Source: Undibacterium cyanobacteriorum
Lineage (GTDB): Bacteria; Pseudomonadota; Gammaproteobacteria; Burkholderiales; Burkholderiaceae_D
NCBI RefSeq assembly: GCF_031326225.1
Contig: NZ_CP133720.1
Location: 310,001-374,000, forward strand
Length of the DNA stretch: 64,000 bases
Reading direction: 5' to 3'
The notes under the pieces were generated by a model, which did no database searches, was not told the DNA's origin, and was given only the letters and a program-made list of their open reading frames with translations. Every line of letters starts with the position of its first letter. Position 1 is the first letter of the stretch. The position numbers were made by a program, and so were the translations under genes. Below are positions 15,673 to 24,320 of the stretch, piece after piece.

Positions 15673-16482
15673 ATGAGCATGAGCCACGATTCACAAATTG
15701 TTTCCCAGTTTGTAGAACTACGCCGCGCAGCGCGTCGGCGTCTTCTGCAAATGCATTACGAAGCCAAAGTCGGGCACATCGGCGGTAATTTGTCGTGCCT
15801 CGACGCGATACTCTTTCTGCATCATTTTGTAATGGGCGAGCACGACCAATTTGTGTTAGCCAAAGGTCATTCCGTTGGCGCGCTCTACATTGCTTTGTGG
15901 TCGCGTTCATATCTGAGCGACGCTGACCTGCAAACTTTTCACAAAGATCATACCCATCTTGCGGGACACCCTGTTGCTGGCTGGTCTCCTCATGTCAGTG
16001 TGGCGACGGGCAGTTTAGGACATGGGTTCCCGGTTGCGACTGGGATGGCGATGGCAAAACAATTGCAAGGGCAAGAAGGCCGAGTGTATTGTTTGATGTC
16101 CGATGGTGAATGGCAGGAAGGGTCGAATTGGGAGGCGCTGATTTTTGCTGCGCATAGACAGTTGGACAAACTCACGGTCTTAGTCGATGTCAATGGTTTG
16201 CAAGGCTTTGGTTCGACGACCGAAATCGCTTCGATGGGTGAGCTCGCGCAAAGAATCATAGCCTTCGGCGCCACTGTGCGCGAGATCGATGGACATGATC
16301 CGCAAAGTCTATCGAGTCTGTTGCAAGCGCCTCAGCAAGGTTTCCAAGTGATCTTATTGAAGACGATTAAGGGCAAAGGCGTGTCCTTCATGGAAGGGAA
16401 AATGGAATGGCATTACTTGCCACTCAATGCCGATCAATATGCCCTCGCTTGCCAAGAAATTGAGGAGGGCGCGTCATCATGA
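15673..16482 (+). CDS. Transketolase, N-terminal (thiamine diphosphate) subunit
   Basis: A 269-residue protein matching the N-terminal half of transketolase. The thiamine diphosphate/Mg site is clear: LMSDGEWQEGSNWEA (about 138-152) and the later Asn in DVNGLQG. KAKGH-type and LGHGFPVATGMA segments also match. Full-length transketolase is about 660 residues; here it is split into two genes that overlap by 4 bases (ATGA), so the two chains are made in equal amounts and form the enzyme together. The place at the head of a glycosylation-type cluster suggests it makes a special sugar or ketose precursor and is not the central pentose-phosphate enzyme. Ribosome binding site is weak. Confidence 0.92.
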   Translation: MSMSHDSQIVSQFVELRRAARRRLLQMHYEAKVGHIGGNLSCLDAILFLHHFVMGEHDQFVLAKGHSVGALYIALWSRSYLSDADLQTFHKDHTHLAGHPVAGWSPHVSVATGSLGHGFPVATGMAMAKQLQGQEGRVYCLMSDGEWQEGSNWEALIFAAHRQLDKLTVLVDVNGLQGFGSTTEIASMGELAQRIIAFGATVREIDGHDPQSLSSLLQAPQQGFQVILLKTIKGKGVSFMEGKMEWHYLPLNADQYALACQEIEEGASS

Positions 16483-17384
16483 GAAATGCTGCGAGCCTGG
16501 TCTGGCAAAAACTCTTCGAGCAACAAGAATATGCGTTTATCACCGGTGACCTCGGTTTTATGGCCTTGGAACCGGTGCGCGACAAGTTGGGCAAATGGTT
16601 TATAAACGGCGGGATCTCCGAGCAAAACATCGTATCGATGGCAGCGGGCATGAGCAAGATGGGAGTGCAGACCTGGGTGTATAGCATCGCCCCCTTCATC
16701 TATGCCCGACCATTCGAGCAAATTCGTAACGATGTTTGCTTAAATCAATTGCCGGTGCGCTTAGTCGGCAATGGCGGTGGTTATGCTTACGGTTCGATGG
16801 GATCGTCGCATCATGCCATCGAAGATTACGGTGCGATGCTGACTTTGCAGGGCATGCAAGTGTATGTCCCCGCTTTTGCAGAAGATGTAGAAGATGCCGT
16901 ATGGTGCATGGCGAAGCGCGAGCAACCAGCCTACTTGCGCTTGGGGCGCTGTGAAAAGCCTAAAGATTTTGTGTTACCTGCTTACGCGCCATGGCGTCAA
17001 TTGATTGAAGGCGATCGTCATATCATAGTGGTGGTCGGGCCATTGGCTGGTGGTTTTATTGCGCCGCTGTTGGCGCTGCCGCGTGAACAGCGTCCGGCTT
17101 TGTGGGTCTTGAGTGAATTGCCCTATGGTTTTGAGCACTTGCCGCCCCTGCTGTTGCAAGGACTTGCTAATCAGCGCGAGCTGGTTGTGGTGGAAGAACA
17201 TGTGGCGCATGGTAGTGCGGGGCATCATTTGTTAGCGAGCCTGCACCAACGCGGGATTGCACCAGCCGGCTTCCGTCATTTCTGCGCGCAAGGTTATCCC
17301 TCTGCATACTATGGTTCGCAAGTATTCCATCGCGCTGAGTCGAGTATCGATGCCATCAGCGTGTTGCGTGCTTTGCAGGAATAG
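16479..17384 (+). CDS. Transketolase, C-terminal (pyrimidine-binding) subunit
   Basis: A 301-residue partner of the preceding subunit, covering the pyrimidine-binding and C-terminal domains. ITGDLGFMALEP and NGGISEQNIVSMAAGMS include the conserved Glu that activates thiamine diphosphate. The C-terminal part has the usual VVEEHVAHGSAG segment. The start overlaps the previous stop (ATGA). With the N-terminal chain it should transfer a two-carbon unit from a ketose to an aldose, or make a branched or deoxy ketose. The exact substrate cannot be told from sequence. Confidence 0.92.
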   Translation: MRNAASLVWQKLFEQQEYAFITGDLGFMALEPVRDKLGKWFINGGISEQNIVSMAAGMSKMGVQTWVYSIAPFIYARPFEQIRNDVCLNQLPVRLVGNGGGYAYGSMGSSHHAIEDYGAMLTLQGMQVYVPAFAEDVEDAVWCMAKREQPAYLRLGRCEKPKDFVLPAYAPWRQLIEGDRHIIVVVGPLAGGFIAPLLALPREQRPALWVLSELPYGFEHLPPLLLQGLANQRELVVVEEHVAHGSAGHHLLASLHQRGIAPAGFRHFCAQGYPSAYYGSQVFHRAESSIDAISVLRALQE

Positions 17385-17479
17385 GTGGGGCGGTGCAACG
17401 GTGCACCTACCACAACAAGATGTATCGAGCGCCCTAGCACTTAACGGTGCTCGACAAATGAATTCAGGATAGTGAGACG

Positions 17480-19462
17480 ATGGACGATCTGCAACGAAAA
17501 ATTCTTAATCTGCAAGGCCCTATTTTGGTGTTGGGGGCAAGCGGCTTTGTTGGTGCTAACTTGATGCGCACCTTGTTGCGTTACCGTAGCGATGTGTTCG
17601 GTACCTGCTCGAAATTGCCAGCATGGCGTCTCGATGGTTTGCCAGAAGAAAATGTCATTTTGTGTGACTTGATGGTGCCGGCCAATATTGAAGTGCTGCT
17701 CGATCGTACGCGTCCTTTGACGATTTTTGATTGCGTATCGTATGGCGCTTACTCTTTCCAAAATGATGTCGACCTGATTTATCGCACCAATGTCAACGTC
17801 GCCGTCAATTTGATGGAGCTGCTGCAAAAACGTGGTGTTCACGCTTACATTCATGCCGGTTCTTCATCAGAGTATGGCAACCTCGCTAGCGGCCCCGCCG
17901 AAGATGCCATGACCGCACCAAATAGTCATTATGCAGTTTCCAAATGTGCGGTGGCAGATCTAATTCAATTCAAAGGCAAGATGCATGGATTGCCTTGTAT
18001 GAATTTGCGCCTTTATTCGATTTTTGGACCGCTCGAAGATCCCGCGCGCTTGATGCCAACTTTGGTCAGTAAAGGTGTCGCTTGCGAATTGCCGCCCTTT
18101 GTTGATCCGAATATCTCACGCGACTTTGTCTACATCGATGATTGTTGCGAAGCCTTTGTAGATGCCGCTCTGCATTTGAAGCCAGAACTCTATGGTGAGT
18201 CGATCAATATCGGCTCAGGACGTTGCGTCACCATCGGCGAATTGACGGGCATTGCGCGCCAGATGTTTGGTATCGCACAAGAACCGCAGTTCACGATGCC
18301 AGCACGCAGTTGGGATGTACAAGCTTGGTACGCCAATCCGCAAAAGGCGCAACAAGAATTAGGATGGAAGGCGCGCACCTCGGTTGAGCAAGGCTTAGAA
18401 AAAATGCGCAAGTGGTTTTGTGCGCTTGAGAATCCGCAAGCCTATCTGTCTTCGAGTAAGCAAGATGATTTAGATCGTCACTACAGTGTGACCGCGATTA
18501 TCGCCTGCTACAAAGATGCGCAAGCAATCCCCATTATGTATCGCCGCCTCACTGATACCTTTTTGAAAGCCGGTGTCGATTACGAAATCATCTTCGTCAA
18601 TGATTGTAGTCCTGACGATTCGGAAGAAGTCATACGCCAAATTTCTAAAACCGATCGTCGCGTGTTGGGGATCAGCCATTCGCGCAATTTTGGCTCGCAA
18701 GCAGCCTTTAAGAGCGGCATGGAATTGGCATCGAAGAATGCCTGCGTCCTTCTCGATGGCGATTTACAAGATCCACCTGAGTTGATTGAAGACTTCATCC
18801 GTGAATGGCGCGCTGGCTATGAGGTCGTGTATGGTCGTCGTGTGAAACGTGAAGCCTCGTGGTATATGGGCTTGGCCTACAAACTGTTCTACCGCTTGTT
18901 CGATGCCTTCTCGTATTTGAAGATTCCGCATGATGCCGGTGATTTTTCCTTAATCGATAAACGTGTGGTGCGTTGCATCTTGCAATTCCCAGAGCGTGAT
19001 TTGTTCTTGCGTGGTGTGCGTGCATTCGCTGGCTTTAAACAAACCGGTGTTGACTATGTGCGTCCCGAACGTATGTTTGGACGCAGTACCAACAACTTCT
19101 TGAAGAATATAGGATGGGCGAAGAAAGGCATCCTCTCGTTTAGTAATACGCCCCTGAACGTCTTGTCGGCCTTTAGTGCTTTCATTTTTGTAGTGGTATG
19201 TTTCTTGATTGTGATTCAGATTGGCGCCCGCCTTTTATTCCCGGAGATGGTGCCGCGTGGTTTGACTACGGTGATTCTGGTCGAATTGTTTTTTGGATCA
19301 AGCACTCTCGTTGCAGTCAGCCTGATCGGCGAATACATTGCGAAAATTTTTGAAGAGGTCAAGCAAAGGCCGCACTTCTTAAGACGAAGCATTGTTCGTG
19401 ATGGGGATGTACGTGATGCGGCTGAAAAAGCCTCATCTTCATCAAGCTCTCTGTATCGATAG
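17480..19462 (+). CDS. Fusion of NAD-dependent epimerase/dehydratase and family 2 glycosyltransferase
   Basis: A 660-residue fusion. Residues 10-315 are an extended short-chain dehydrogenase: NAD-binding GASGFVGA (19-26), AGSSSEYG with the catalytic Ser/Thr region (about 126-133) and YAVSK (Tyr151, Lys155), as in nucleotide-sugar epimerases/dehydratases. Residues 336-625 are a DPM1/ArnC-like family 2 glycosyltransferase: VTAIIACYKD, FVNDCSPDD, DGDLQDPPE (426-434) and two C-terminal membrane segments (about 563-583 and 595-620). Enzymes of the second type usually load a sugar onto undecaprenyl phosphate. The fusion suggests that the sugar is modified and loaded in one protein. A GtrA flippase follows. 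The Ser-rich tail (about 650-658) is probably flexible. Confidence 0.92.
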   Translation: MDDLQRKILNLQGPILVLGASGFVGANLMRTLLRYRSDVFGTCSKLPAWRLDGLPEENVILCDLMVPANIEVLLDRTRPLTIFDCVSYGAYSFQNDVDLIYRTNVNVAVNLMELLQKRGVHAYIHAGSSSEYGNLASGPAEDAMTAPNSHYAVSKCAVADLIQFKGKMHGLPCMNLRLYSIFGPLEDPARLMPTLVSKGVACELPPFVDPNISRDFVYIDDCCEAFVDAALHLKPELYGESINIGSGRCVTIGELTGIARQMFGIAQEPQFTMPARSWDVQAWYANPQKAQQELGWKARTSVEQGLEKMRKWFCALENPQAYLSSSKQDDLDRHYSVTAIIACYKDAQAIPIMYRRLTDTFLKAGVDYEIIFVNDCSPDDSEEVIRQISKTDRRVLGISHSRNFGSQAAFKSGMELASKNACVLLDGDLQDPPELIEDFIREWRAGYEVVYGRRVKREASWYMGLAYKLFYRLFDAFSYLKIPHDAGDFSLIDKRVVRCILQFPERDLFLRGVRAFAGFKQTGVDYVRPERMFGRSTNNFLKNIGWAKKGILSFSNTPLNVLSAFSAFIFVVVCFLIVIQIGARLLFPEMVPRGLTTVILVELFFGSSTLVAVSLIGEYIAKIFEEVKQRPHFLRRSIVRDGDVRDAAEKASSSSSSLYR

Positions 19463-19553
19463 AGATGCGAGTTTGGTCGAGGAAGGCCTTGCTTATCCTA
19501 TTTTTCTCAGGGAGTATTGTGAAATCTGTGCCTGTCATTCCTATTTGAACTTG

Positions 19554-19985
19554 ATGATGTCTTTAGAAAAATCTTATTTGCGCACCAAGCTTGACTCATT
19601 AAGGCGTAATCAGAAGCTGATGTATTTGCTGATTGGTGGCACGAATACCTTGGCCGGCATTGCCATTTTCTCGCTCTTGTATTGGATCTTGCATACAACT
19701 TGGCACTATCAAGCGATTACCGTTCTTGCGCACTTTATTAGTGTATTTAATTCGTGGTTCTCCTATCGCTGTTTCGTCTTCAAGAGCAAGGAGCCGCCGT
19801 TGAGGGAATACCTCAGATTTAATATTTCCTCTTTGTTGATGTTGGGTTTCCATATGTTTGGGTTGTTGGTGTTGGTCGATCAATTGCATGTTCATCCTTT
19901 GATCTCGCAGCCCATTGTTGTCCTTTGTGCCGTGGTTGTGAGCTATGTCTTACACGCGAAATTTACCTTTAGACGATCGCTCTAA
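19554..19985 (+). CDS. GtrA-like membrane protein (putative lipid-sugar flippase)
   Basis: A protein of about 143 residues with four membrane segments and the GtrA pattern: LMYLLIGGTNTLAGIAIF, then FNSWFSYRCFVFKS and the closing VVSYVLHAKFTFRR. GtrA-type proteins are thought to flip undecaprenyl-phosphate-linked sugars across the inner membrane. The longest frame starts at 19392 inside the preceding gene with a non-family leader; I take the Met at 19554, although no strong ribosome binding site is seen, so the start is uncertain. It lies between the epimerase-glycosyltransferase fusion and a large membrane protein, the usual three-part arrangement for adding a side sugar to a surface glycan or protein. 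Confidence 0.85.
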   Translation: MMSLEKSYLRTKLDSLRRNQKLMYLLIGGTNTLAGIAIFSLLYWILHTTWHYQAITVLAHFISVFNSWFSYRCFVFKSKEPPLREYLRFNISSLLMLGFHMFGLLVLVDQLHVHPLISQPIVVLCAVVVSYVLHAKFTFRRSL

Positions 19986-19994
19986 GGAACTCTT

Positions 19995-21842
19995 ATGAAT
20001 AATGCTGTTTTTTTCCAAACCGTTCCCACCCGCCATTCCACCTTGTTGTGCTGGTTGTACTTCTTAGTCTTATTAGGCGCTTATGCCTTCGTTTACTTGG
20101 CCTTTATGCCGGGCCAGAATGGCGCGATGGGGCATGACTATTCCTATATGTTTCCGGCTTGGTTTGATGGGCTGATTTGGTTTCGTGAGCATGGTTTAGA
20201 AATCCCTTGGTTCTCGCCTTCGTTCTGTGCCGGAGCGCCTTTTTTCGCTGATCCTCAATCGACCTATTATTCATTGCCCCAGTTCCTAGTGTTCATTATG
20301 AGTCCACTGGATGCGGCGGTGACGACCTTGCTGCTGATGGCTTCCGCCTTATTTTGGGGTACTTATTTATTGATGCGATATTGTTTTGAAACCCATCGGA
20401 ACACCGCCTTGTTGGTCGCTGGTTTGTTGATGTTGAATGGATTTTTGCCGCATCGAATTATCGTGGGTCACATTACTTTTCACGGCTTTGCTTTGATTCC
20501 ATGGGTCGCGTTATTACTCTTGTTGCCGCTGCGTTCGCGCTGGCGTGGCGCTGTGTGTGCCATTGGCGCTGGTTTCATTTTGGCGTATTGGGTGCACTCT
20601 GGACTTGGTAGTTTGGTGCTGGCCTGTAGTTTGACGGTGGCGATCATCTGTATCTTGGCAATGTTGCGTAAGTTCAGCTTGTATCAACGCTGCGATGTTG
20701 TGATCTTGCTTCAACGTTCTGTGCTTGCTATGTTCTTCGGCGGTGCGCTGGCAGCATCCAAACTAGTATCTGGATTTGCATTCTTAGGCCAATTTCCTCG
20801 CACGTTCTATAGCCTGCCGGGCGTTGGTGGATTCGGTGAAGAAATCATGGTGATGTTTGGTGCGCTGTTTCTGCCGTCGCAACAAGCCTACCAACTTGGC
20901 ATGCCCCATATGCGTAATTTGCAATGGGATCTGGCGCCACATGAGTGGGCTTATAACTTCCCAACAGTGCTGAGTTTGTTCCTTGTATTTGGTGGCGCGT
21001 ATGTCGCTTTACAAAATAAAGATGCCTTACGACTAGCCCTAAAAGGTAATACCGTACGCATCTTAGTTGTGCTGATGTTGCTGTTGAGTTCGATCCCATT
21101 TTTGCTGAACTATTGGAGTCCCGCTTGGAATGAATTTCTTAAGAAAATTCCGATTGTGAATAGTTTAAGTAGCTCGATTCGATGGGTTCTCGTGTGGATT
21201 CCATTGTTGGCGATTCTGATGGGGCTGATTCATGAGCATTTTCAAAATAAGCCGCGAGGCGCATTGATTACCTTAGTCTTAAGCGCCATTGCGGTATGGC
21301 AGATGGTCGATGAGCCGCGCGAGTATTATGCGGCGCAGGGCTATAGTATGGTGCCGCTGATGATCGCCGATCAGCACTTGAAAAGCGGTAGTTTGCGTCC
21401 AGAAATTCAATCGCTCGGCTTGGAAGCAAATCTGCGCTATGGTGAAGCTAATATTCCATTGCGCGTCAATGACACGGTGATTGCAGGGGTTTCACAAATT
21501 GCTTGTTACAGTGCGATCTTTGGTTATCGCTTAGAGAAATTCTCAGCACAAGGATTAAGTATCGGACCCGTTCTGGCGAAAAGCGGTAATGGTTTGAACT
21601 TGAAGAACCCCGCTTGCTATGTGTTCCCGGACGAGAATCAATGTGCCCCGGGCGATCAATTCCGTGTTGATCAACTTGAACAGGCGCAAAAATTTGTACG
21701 TTATCAGACCTTCGATTTTGCGATGCCGCCGAAACAACGGTATGCCAACTTACTGAGTTTGTCAGCACTCTACTTGGGTCTCGCAACCTTACTCATTTTC
21801 TTGGGGAGTTTGATCTTTAAACGCAAACGCTATGCAGAATAA
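19995..21842 (+). CDS. Large polytopic membrane protein, possible GT-C glycosyltransferase
   Basis: A 615-residue protein with about 11-12 membrane segments and a short periplasmic C-terminal part before a last helix (about 590-608) and a basic end (KRKRYAE). The early periplasmic loop has acidic and aromatic residues (GHDYSYMFPAWFDG, FFADPQSTYYSLPQ), as in GT-C/YfhO-type transferases that use lipid-linked sugars. I do not recognise the exact family. It starts 9 bases after the GtrA gene. Together they fit a pathway in which the loaded lipid-sugar is flipped and then attached to an envelope acceptor. The acceptor is unknown. Confidence 0.8.
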   Translation: MNNAVFFQTVPTRHSTLLCWLYFLVLLGAYAFVYLAFMPGQNGAMGHDYSYMFPAWFDGLIWFREHGLEIPWFSPSFCAGAPFFADPQSTYYSLPQFLVFIMSPLDAAVTTLLLMASALFWGTYLLMRYCFETHRNTALLVAGLLMLNGFLPHRIIVGHITFHGFALIPWVALLLLLPLRSRWRGAVCAIGAGFILAYWVHSGLGSLVLACSLTVAIICILAMLRKFSLYQRCDVVILLQRSVLAMFFGGALAASKLVSGFAFLGQFPRTFYSLPGVGGFGEEIMVMFGALFLPSQQAYQLGMPHMRNLQWDLAPHEWAYNFPTVLSLFLVFGGAYVALQNKDALRLALKGNTVRILVVLMLLLSSIPFLLNYWSPAWNEFLKKIPIVNSLSSSIRWVLVWIPLLAILMGLIHEHFQNKPRGALITLVLSAIAVWQMVDEPREYYAAQGYSMVPLMIADQHLKSGSLRPEIQSLGLEANLRYGEANIPLRVNDTVIAGVSQIACYSAIFGYRLEKFSAQGLSIGPVLAKSGNGLNLKNPACYVFPDENQCAPGDQFRVDQLEQAQKFVRYQTFDFAMPPKQRYANLLSLSALYLGLATLLIFLGSLIFKRKRYAE

Positions 21843-21892
21843 GGGGCGGGCGAAAACGCTTAGTGTTACTAGGATCACCTGATTTGAACGAG

Positions 21893-21927
21893 AACGCCGC
21901 TGCATGTTTGAAGCGGCGTTTTGCTTT
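21893..21927 (+). terminator. Terminator of the sugar cluster
   Basis: Perfect 9-bp stem AACGCCGCT (21894-21902) / AGCGGCGTT (21913-21921), 10-nt loop, then TTGCTTT. It lies between convergent genes and probably serves mainly the plus-strand cluster. Confidence 0.7.
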
Positions 21928-23230
21928 AGAGTGCACCGCTTTCTTTAATGTCGAGATAGCGATTGACGAGGCTTTGCGTTAAGCGTTCTGGCACGATATC
22001 AATCAGCTGGTCGGCCCGAATACCAAGACGTCGGATGGCCTCATCGCGCTGCTGCAAATAACGTAAAGTTTCAGCTTGTCGTAAGGCATCGTTGAAGTCT
22101 TCCACGGGCGTTTGCACTACTGTATCAAGTGATTTCTCGCGCAGACTAGCGCACAGCACCAAGTGTTTGCGCGAGAGGATTTCACATGCTTCGCGCATGG
22201 CTTCATCATCTTCGTCACGCAGATTAGTGATCAAGACAATGAAGGCACGCTTTTTCAAACGTTGCATCAGTGAGGATGCGGCGAGCTTGAAGTCAGGAGC
22301 AGTTTCATCGGCCTGTAGGTCATAGACTCCCGCCAAGATACGATCCAAACCAACTCGACCTTTATGTGGCGGTAGCCAACGCCGCTCAGTGCCGAAAGTG
22401 AGCAGTCCGACGGCGTCGCCTTGTTTTTGGGCGACGAAACTCAAGCTGAGGATGGCATGCAAGGCGTGATCGAAATGGCTGGTGCTATCATCCTTTGATA
22501 ACATGCGACGGCCTGTATCGAGAAGGAAAATGACCTGTTGATCGCGCTCCTCTTGATACTCGCGCGTGATCGGCCTTTGATGGCGTGCCGTCGCTTTCCA
22601 ATCGATCGAGCGTTGACTATCGCCCTGACGATAATCGCGTAGTTGGCGGAAGTCTGTACCTTCACCGCGACGACGTTTGCGCAGATTACCTGCTTGCGGC
22701 ACGCGCCGGTCGGTTGCGAGCAAAGCTTTATTCATGATGCGTGAAAAGTCAGGAAAAACCTTGACCGTTTGTGCTGGACCGATTCTGAAGCTGCGCTCCA
22801 ATAATCCAAAACGACCTTTGATGCGGAGATAGCAGGCTTCAAACTGAGCGTCGCCACGTAGATTGGGATTGAGTTTATAACTAATCTCAAGACGACTATC
22901 GGGCTCGATCTGACTGCTATACGGCAAACCTTCACACTGCCATTGATCGGGATAAGCATCGATCAGGTCGAACTTGAGTGTGCGAGCGCCTTCGTTTTGC
23001 AGTTGCAGTGTCACGCTATTCCATAGATCAACCGGCCATACACCCTGCGTGTGGCGTTGGATGCGTAATGCGGGGCGAGTGCGTAAGAACCACAGGTCGC
23101 CAAAGCTACCCAAGATGGCCAAACACAGCAAGCCTGCCGCCAACCACAATAGGGGCGGAAAGAAATAGCTCAGCAAAGCTGCACTCGCAGCAAGAGCAAT
23201 CAGCCATAAAAGGGTGCGACCAGGGATCAT
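21926..23230 (-). CDS. DUF58 domain protein of the MoxR operon
   Basis: A 434-residue protein. Two hydrophobic segments at residues 6-45 anchor it in the membrane. The DUF58 core follows: KRRRGEGTDFRQLRDYRQGD-type segment (about 182-205), IDWKATARHQRP and a von Willebrand A-like fold with VIFLLDTGRRM carrying the metal-site aspartate. It is the last gene of the operon, 10 bases after the MoxR ATPase. In the family, MoxR-type ATPases act with DUF58 and vWA-like proteins as a chaperone or maturation system, often linked to envelope stress. Exact client unknown. Confidence 0.92.
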   Translation of the reverse strand: MIPGRTLLWLIALAASAALLSYFFPPLLWLAAGLLCLAILGSFGDLWFLRTRPALRIQRHTQGVWPVDLWNSVTLQLQNEGARTLKFDLIDAYPDQWQCEGLPYSSQIEPDSRLEISYKLNPNLRGDAQFEACYLRIKGRFGLLERSFRIGPAQTVKVFPDFSRIMNKALLATDRRVPQAGNLRKRRRGEGTDFRQLRDYRQGDSQRSIDWKATARHQRPITREYQEERDQQVIFLLDTGRRMLSKDDSTSHFDHALHAILSLSFVAQKQGDAVGLLTFGTERRWLPPHKGRVGLDRILAGVYDLQADETAPDFKLAASSLMQRLKKRAFIVLITNLRDEDDEAMREACEILSRKHLVLCASLREKSLDTVVQTPVEDFNDALRQAETLRYLQQRDEAIRRLGIRADQLIDIVPERLTQSLVNRYLDIKESGAL

Positions 23231-23240
23231 GCAGCGATCC

Positions 23241-24320
23241 TTATGCGCGTGGCGCTGGAATCTGTTCCAGCAAATTACTTAAGATCGTATCGCTGCTAAG
23301 GCCATCTAATTCACTCTCAGGTGATAAAGCCACGCGGTGGCGCAAGACTGGAATGCAAGCCGATTTGATATCGGCGGGCGTCACAAAATCGCGCTTGTTC
23401 ATCAACGCAAAGGCACGTGAGATTCGAATCAGTGCGATGCTACCGCGTGGACCAGCACCGACTGAAATACCAGGACAATCACGGGTCGCGCGCACAATGC
23501 GCACCGCGTAGTCGGCCACAGCCTCATCGACCTGAATTTGCGAGACGAGCTGTTGTAGGGCGACGATGGTTTCCGGTTTGATGATGGTATTGACTTGCTT
23601 CACATCGAGATTGTCACCGATGCGTTTATTGGTCACCATGTTCAACATCGCCAATTCTTCCTCGGCGCTTGGGTAGTCGATACAGGCTTTGATGAGGAAA
23701 CGATCAAGCTGTGCTTCGGGCAGCGGATAAGTACCCTCATTCTCTAATGGATTCTGAGTTGCCAACACCATGAAAGGCGCATCGAGAGCATGTGATTCAT
23801 TTTCAATCGTGACTTGGCGCTCTTGCATGACCTCTAACAAGGCTGATTGCGTTTTTGCGGGGGCGCGATTGATCTCATCGGCTAACAATAAATTAGTAAA
23901 GATCGGTCCTTTACGCACATTAAAGGTTTGATTCTTGATATCGTAAATAGCATGCCCCATGACGTCGGCGGGCATCAGATCCGGTGTGAATTGAATACGT
24001 GCAGAGTGACCAGCAAAAGTTTTTGCCAAGGCTTTGACCAAGAGCGTCTTCCCTAAACCAGGAACACCTTCAAGCAGCACGTGACCGCCAGCGAGGCAGC
24101 AAGCGAGTACTTGATTCACGACCGCTTTCTGACCGATCATGGCACGCTGAATTTCTTCACGCATACGTGACACAATTTCCACCGCTTGTTGATGACGCTC
24201 TGGGCTAATCCCTGAAGCGGATGGTGGGTTGGGGATATTGGCCGTACTGCCATCACCATTGGCCTTAGTTCCAGACATAGTTTCAGGCATAGTTTCTTGT
24301 TCGTTGGTATTAACGCTCAT
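23241..24320 (-). CDS. MoxR-family AAA+ ATPase
   Basis: A 359-residue AAA+ ATPase. Walker A is GVPGLGKTLLVKAL, Walker B is LLADEINRAPAK, and sensor 1 is FMVLATQNPLENEGTYPLPEAQLDRF, the hallmark of the MoxR group. The first 40 residues are low-complexity and probably disordered. The start overlaps the preceding gene by 11 bases, so the two are translationally coupled. MoxR proteins are thought to remodel or help mature partner proteins using ATP, usually with the DUF58 protein encoded next. Confidence 0.95.
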   Translation of the reverse strand: MSVNTNEQETMPETMSGTKANGDGSTANIPNPPSASGISPERHQQAVEIVSRMREEIQRAMIGQKAVVNQVLACCLAGGHVLLEGVPGLGKTLLVKALAKTFAGHSARIQFTPDLMPADVMGHAIYDIKNQTFNVRKGPIFTNLLLADEINRAPAKTQSALLEVMQERQVTIENESHALDAPFMVLATQNPLENEGTYPLPEAQLDRFLIKACIDYPSAEEELAMLNMVTNKRIGDNLDVKQVNTIIKPETIVALQQLVSQIQVDEAVADYAVRIVRATRDCPGISVGAGPRGSIALIRISRAFALMNKRDFVTPADIKSACIPVLRHRVALSPESELDGLSSDTILSNLLEQIPAPRA

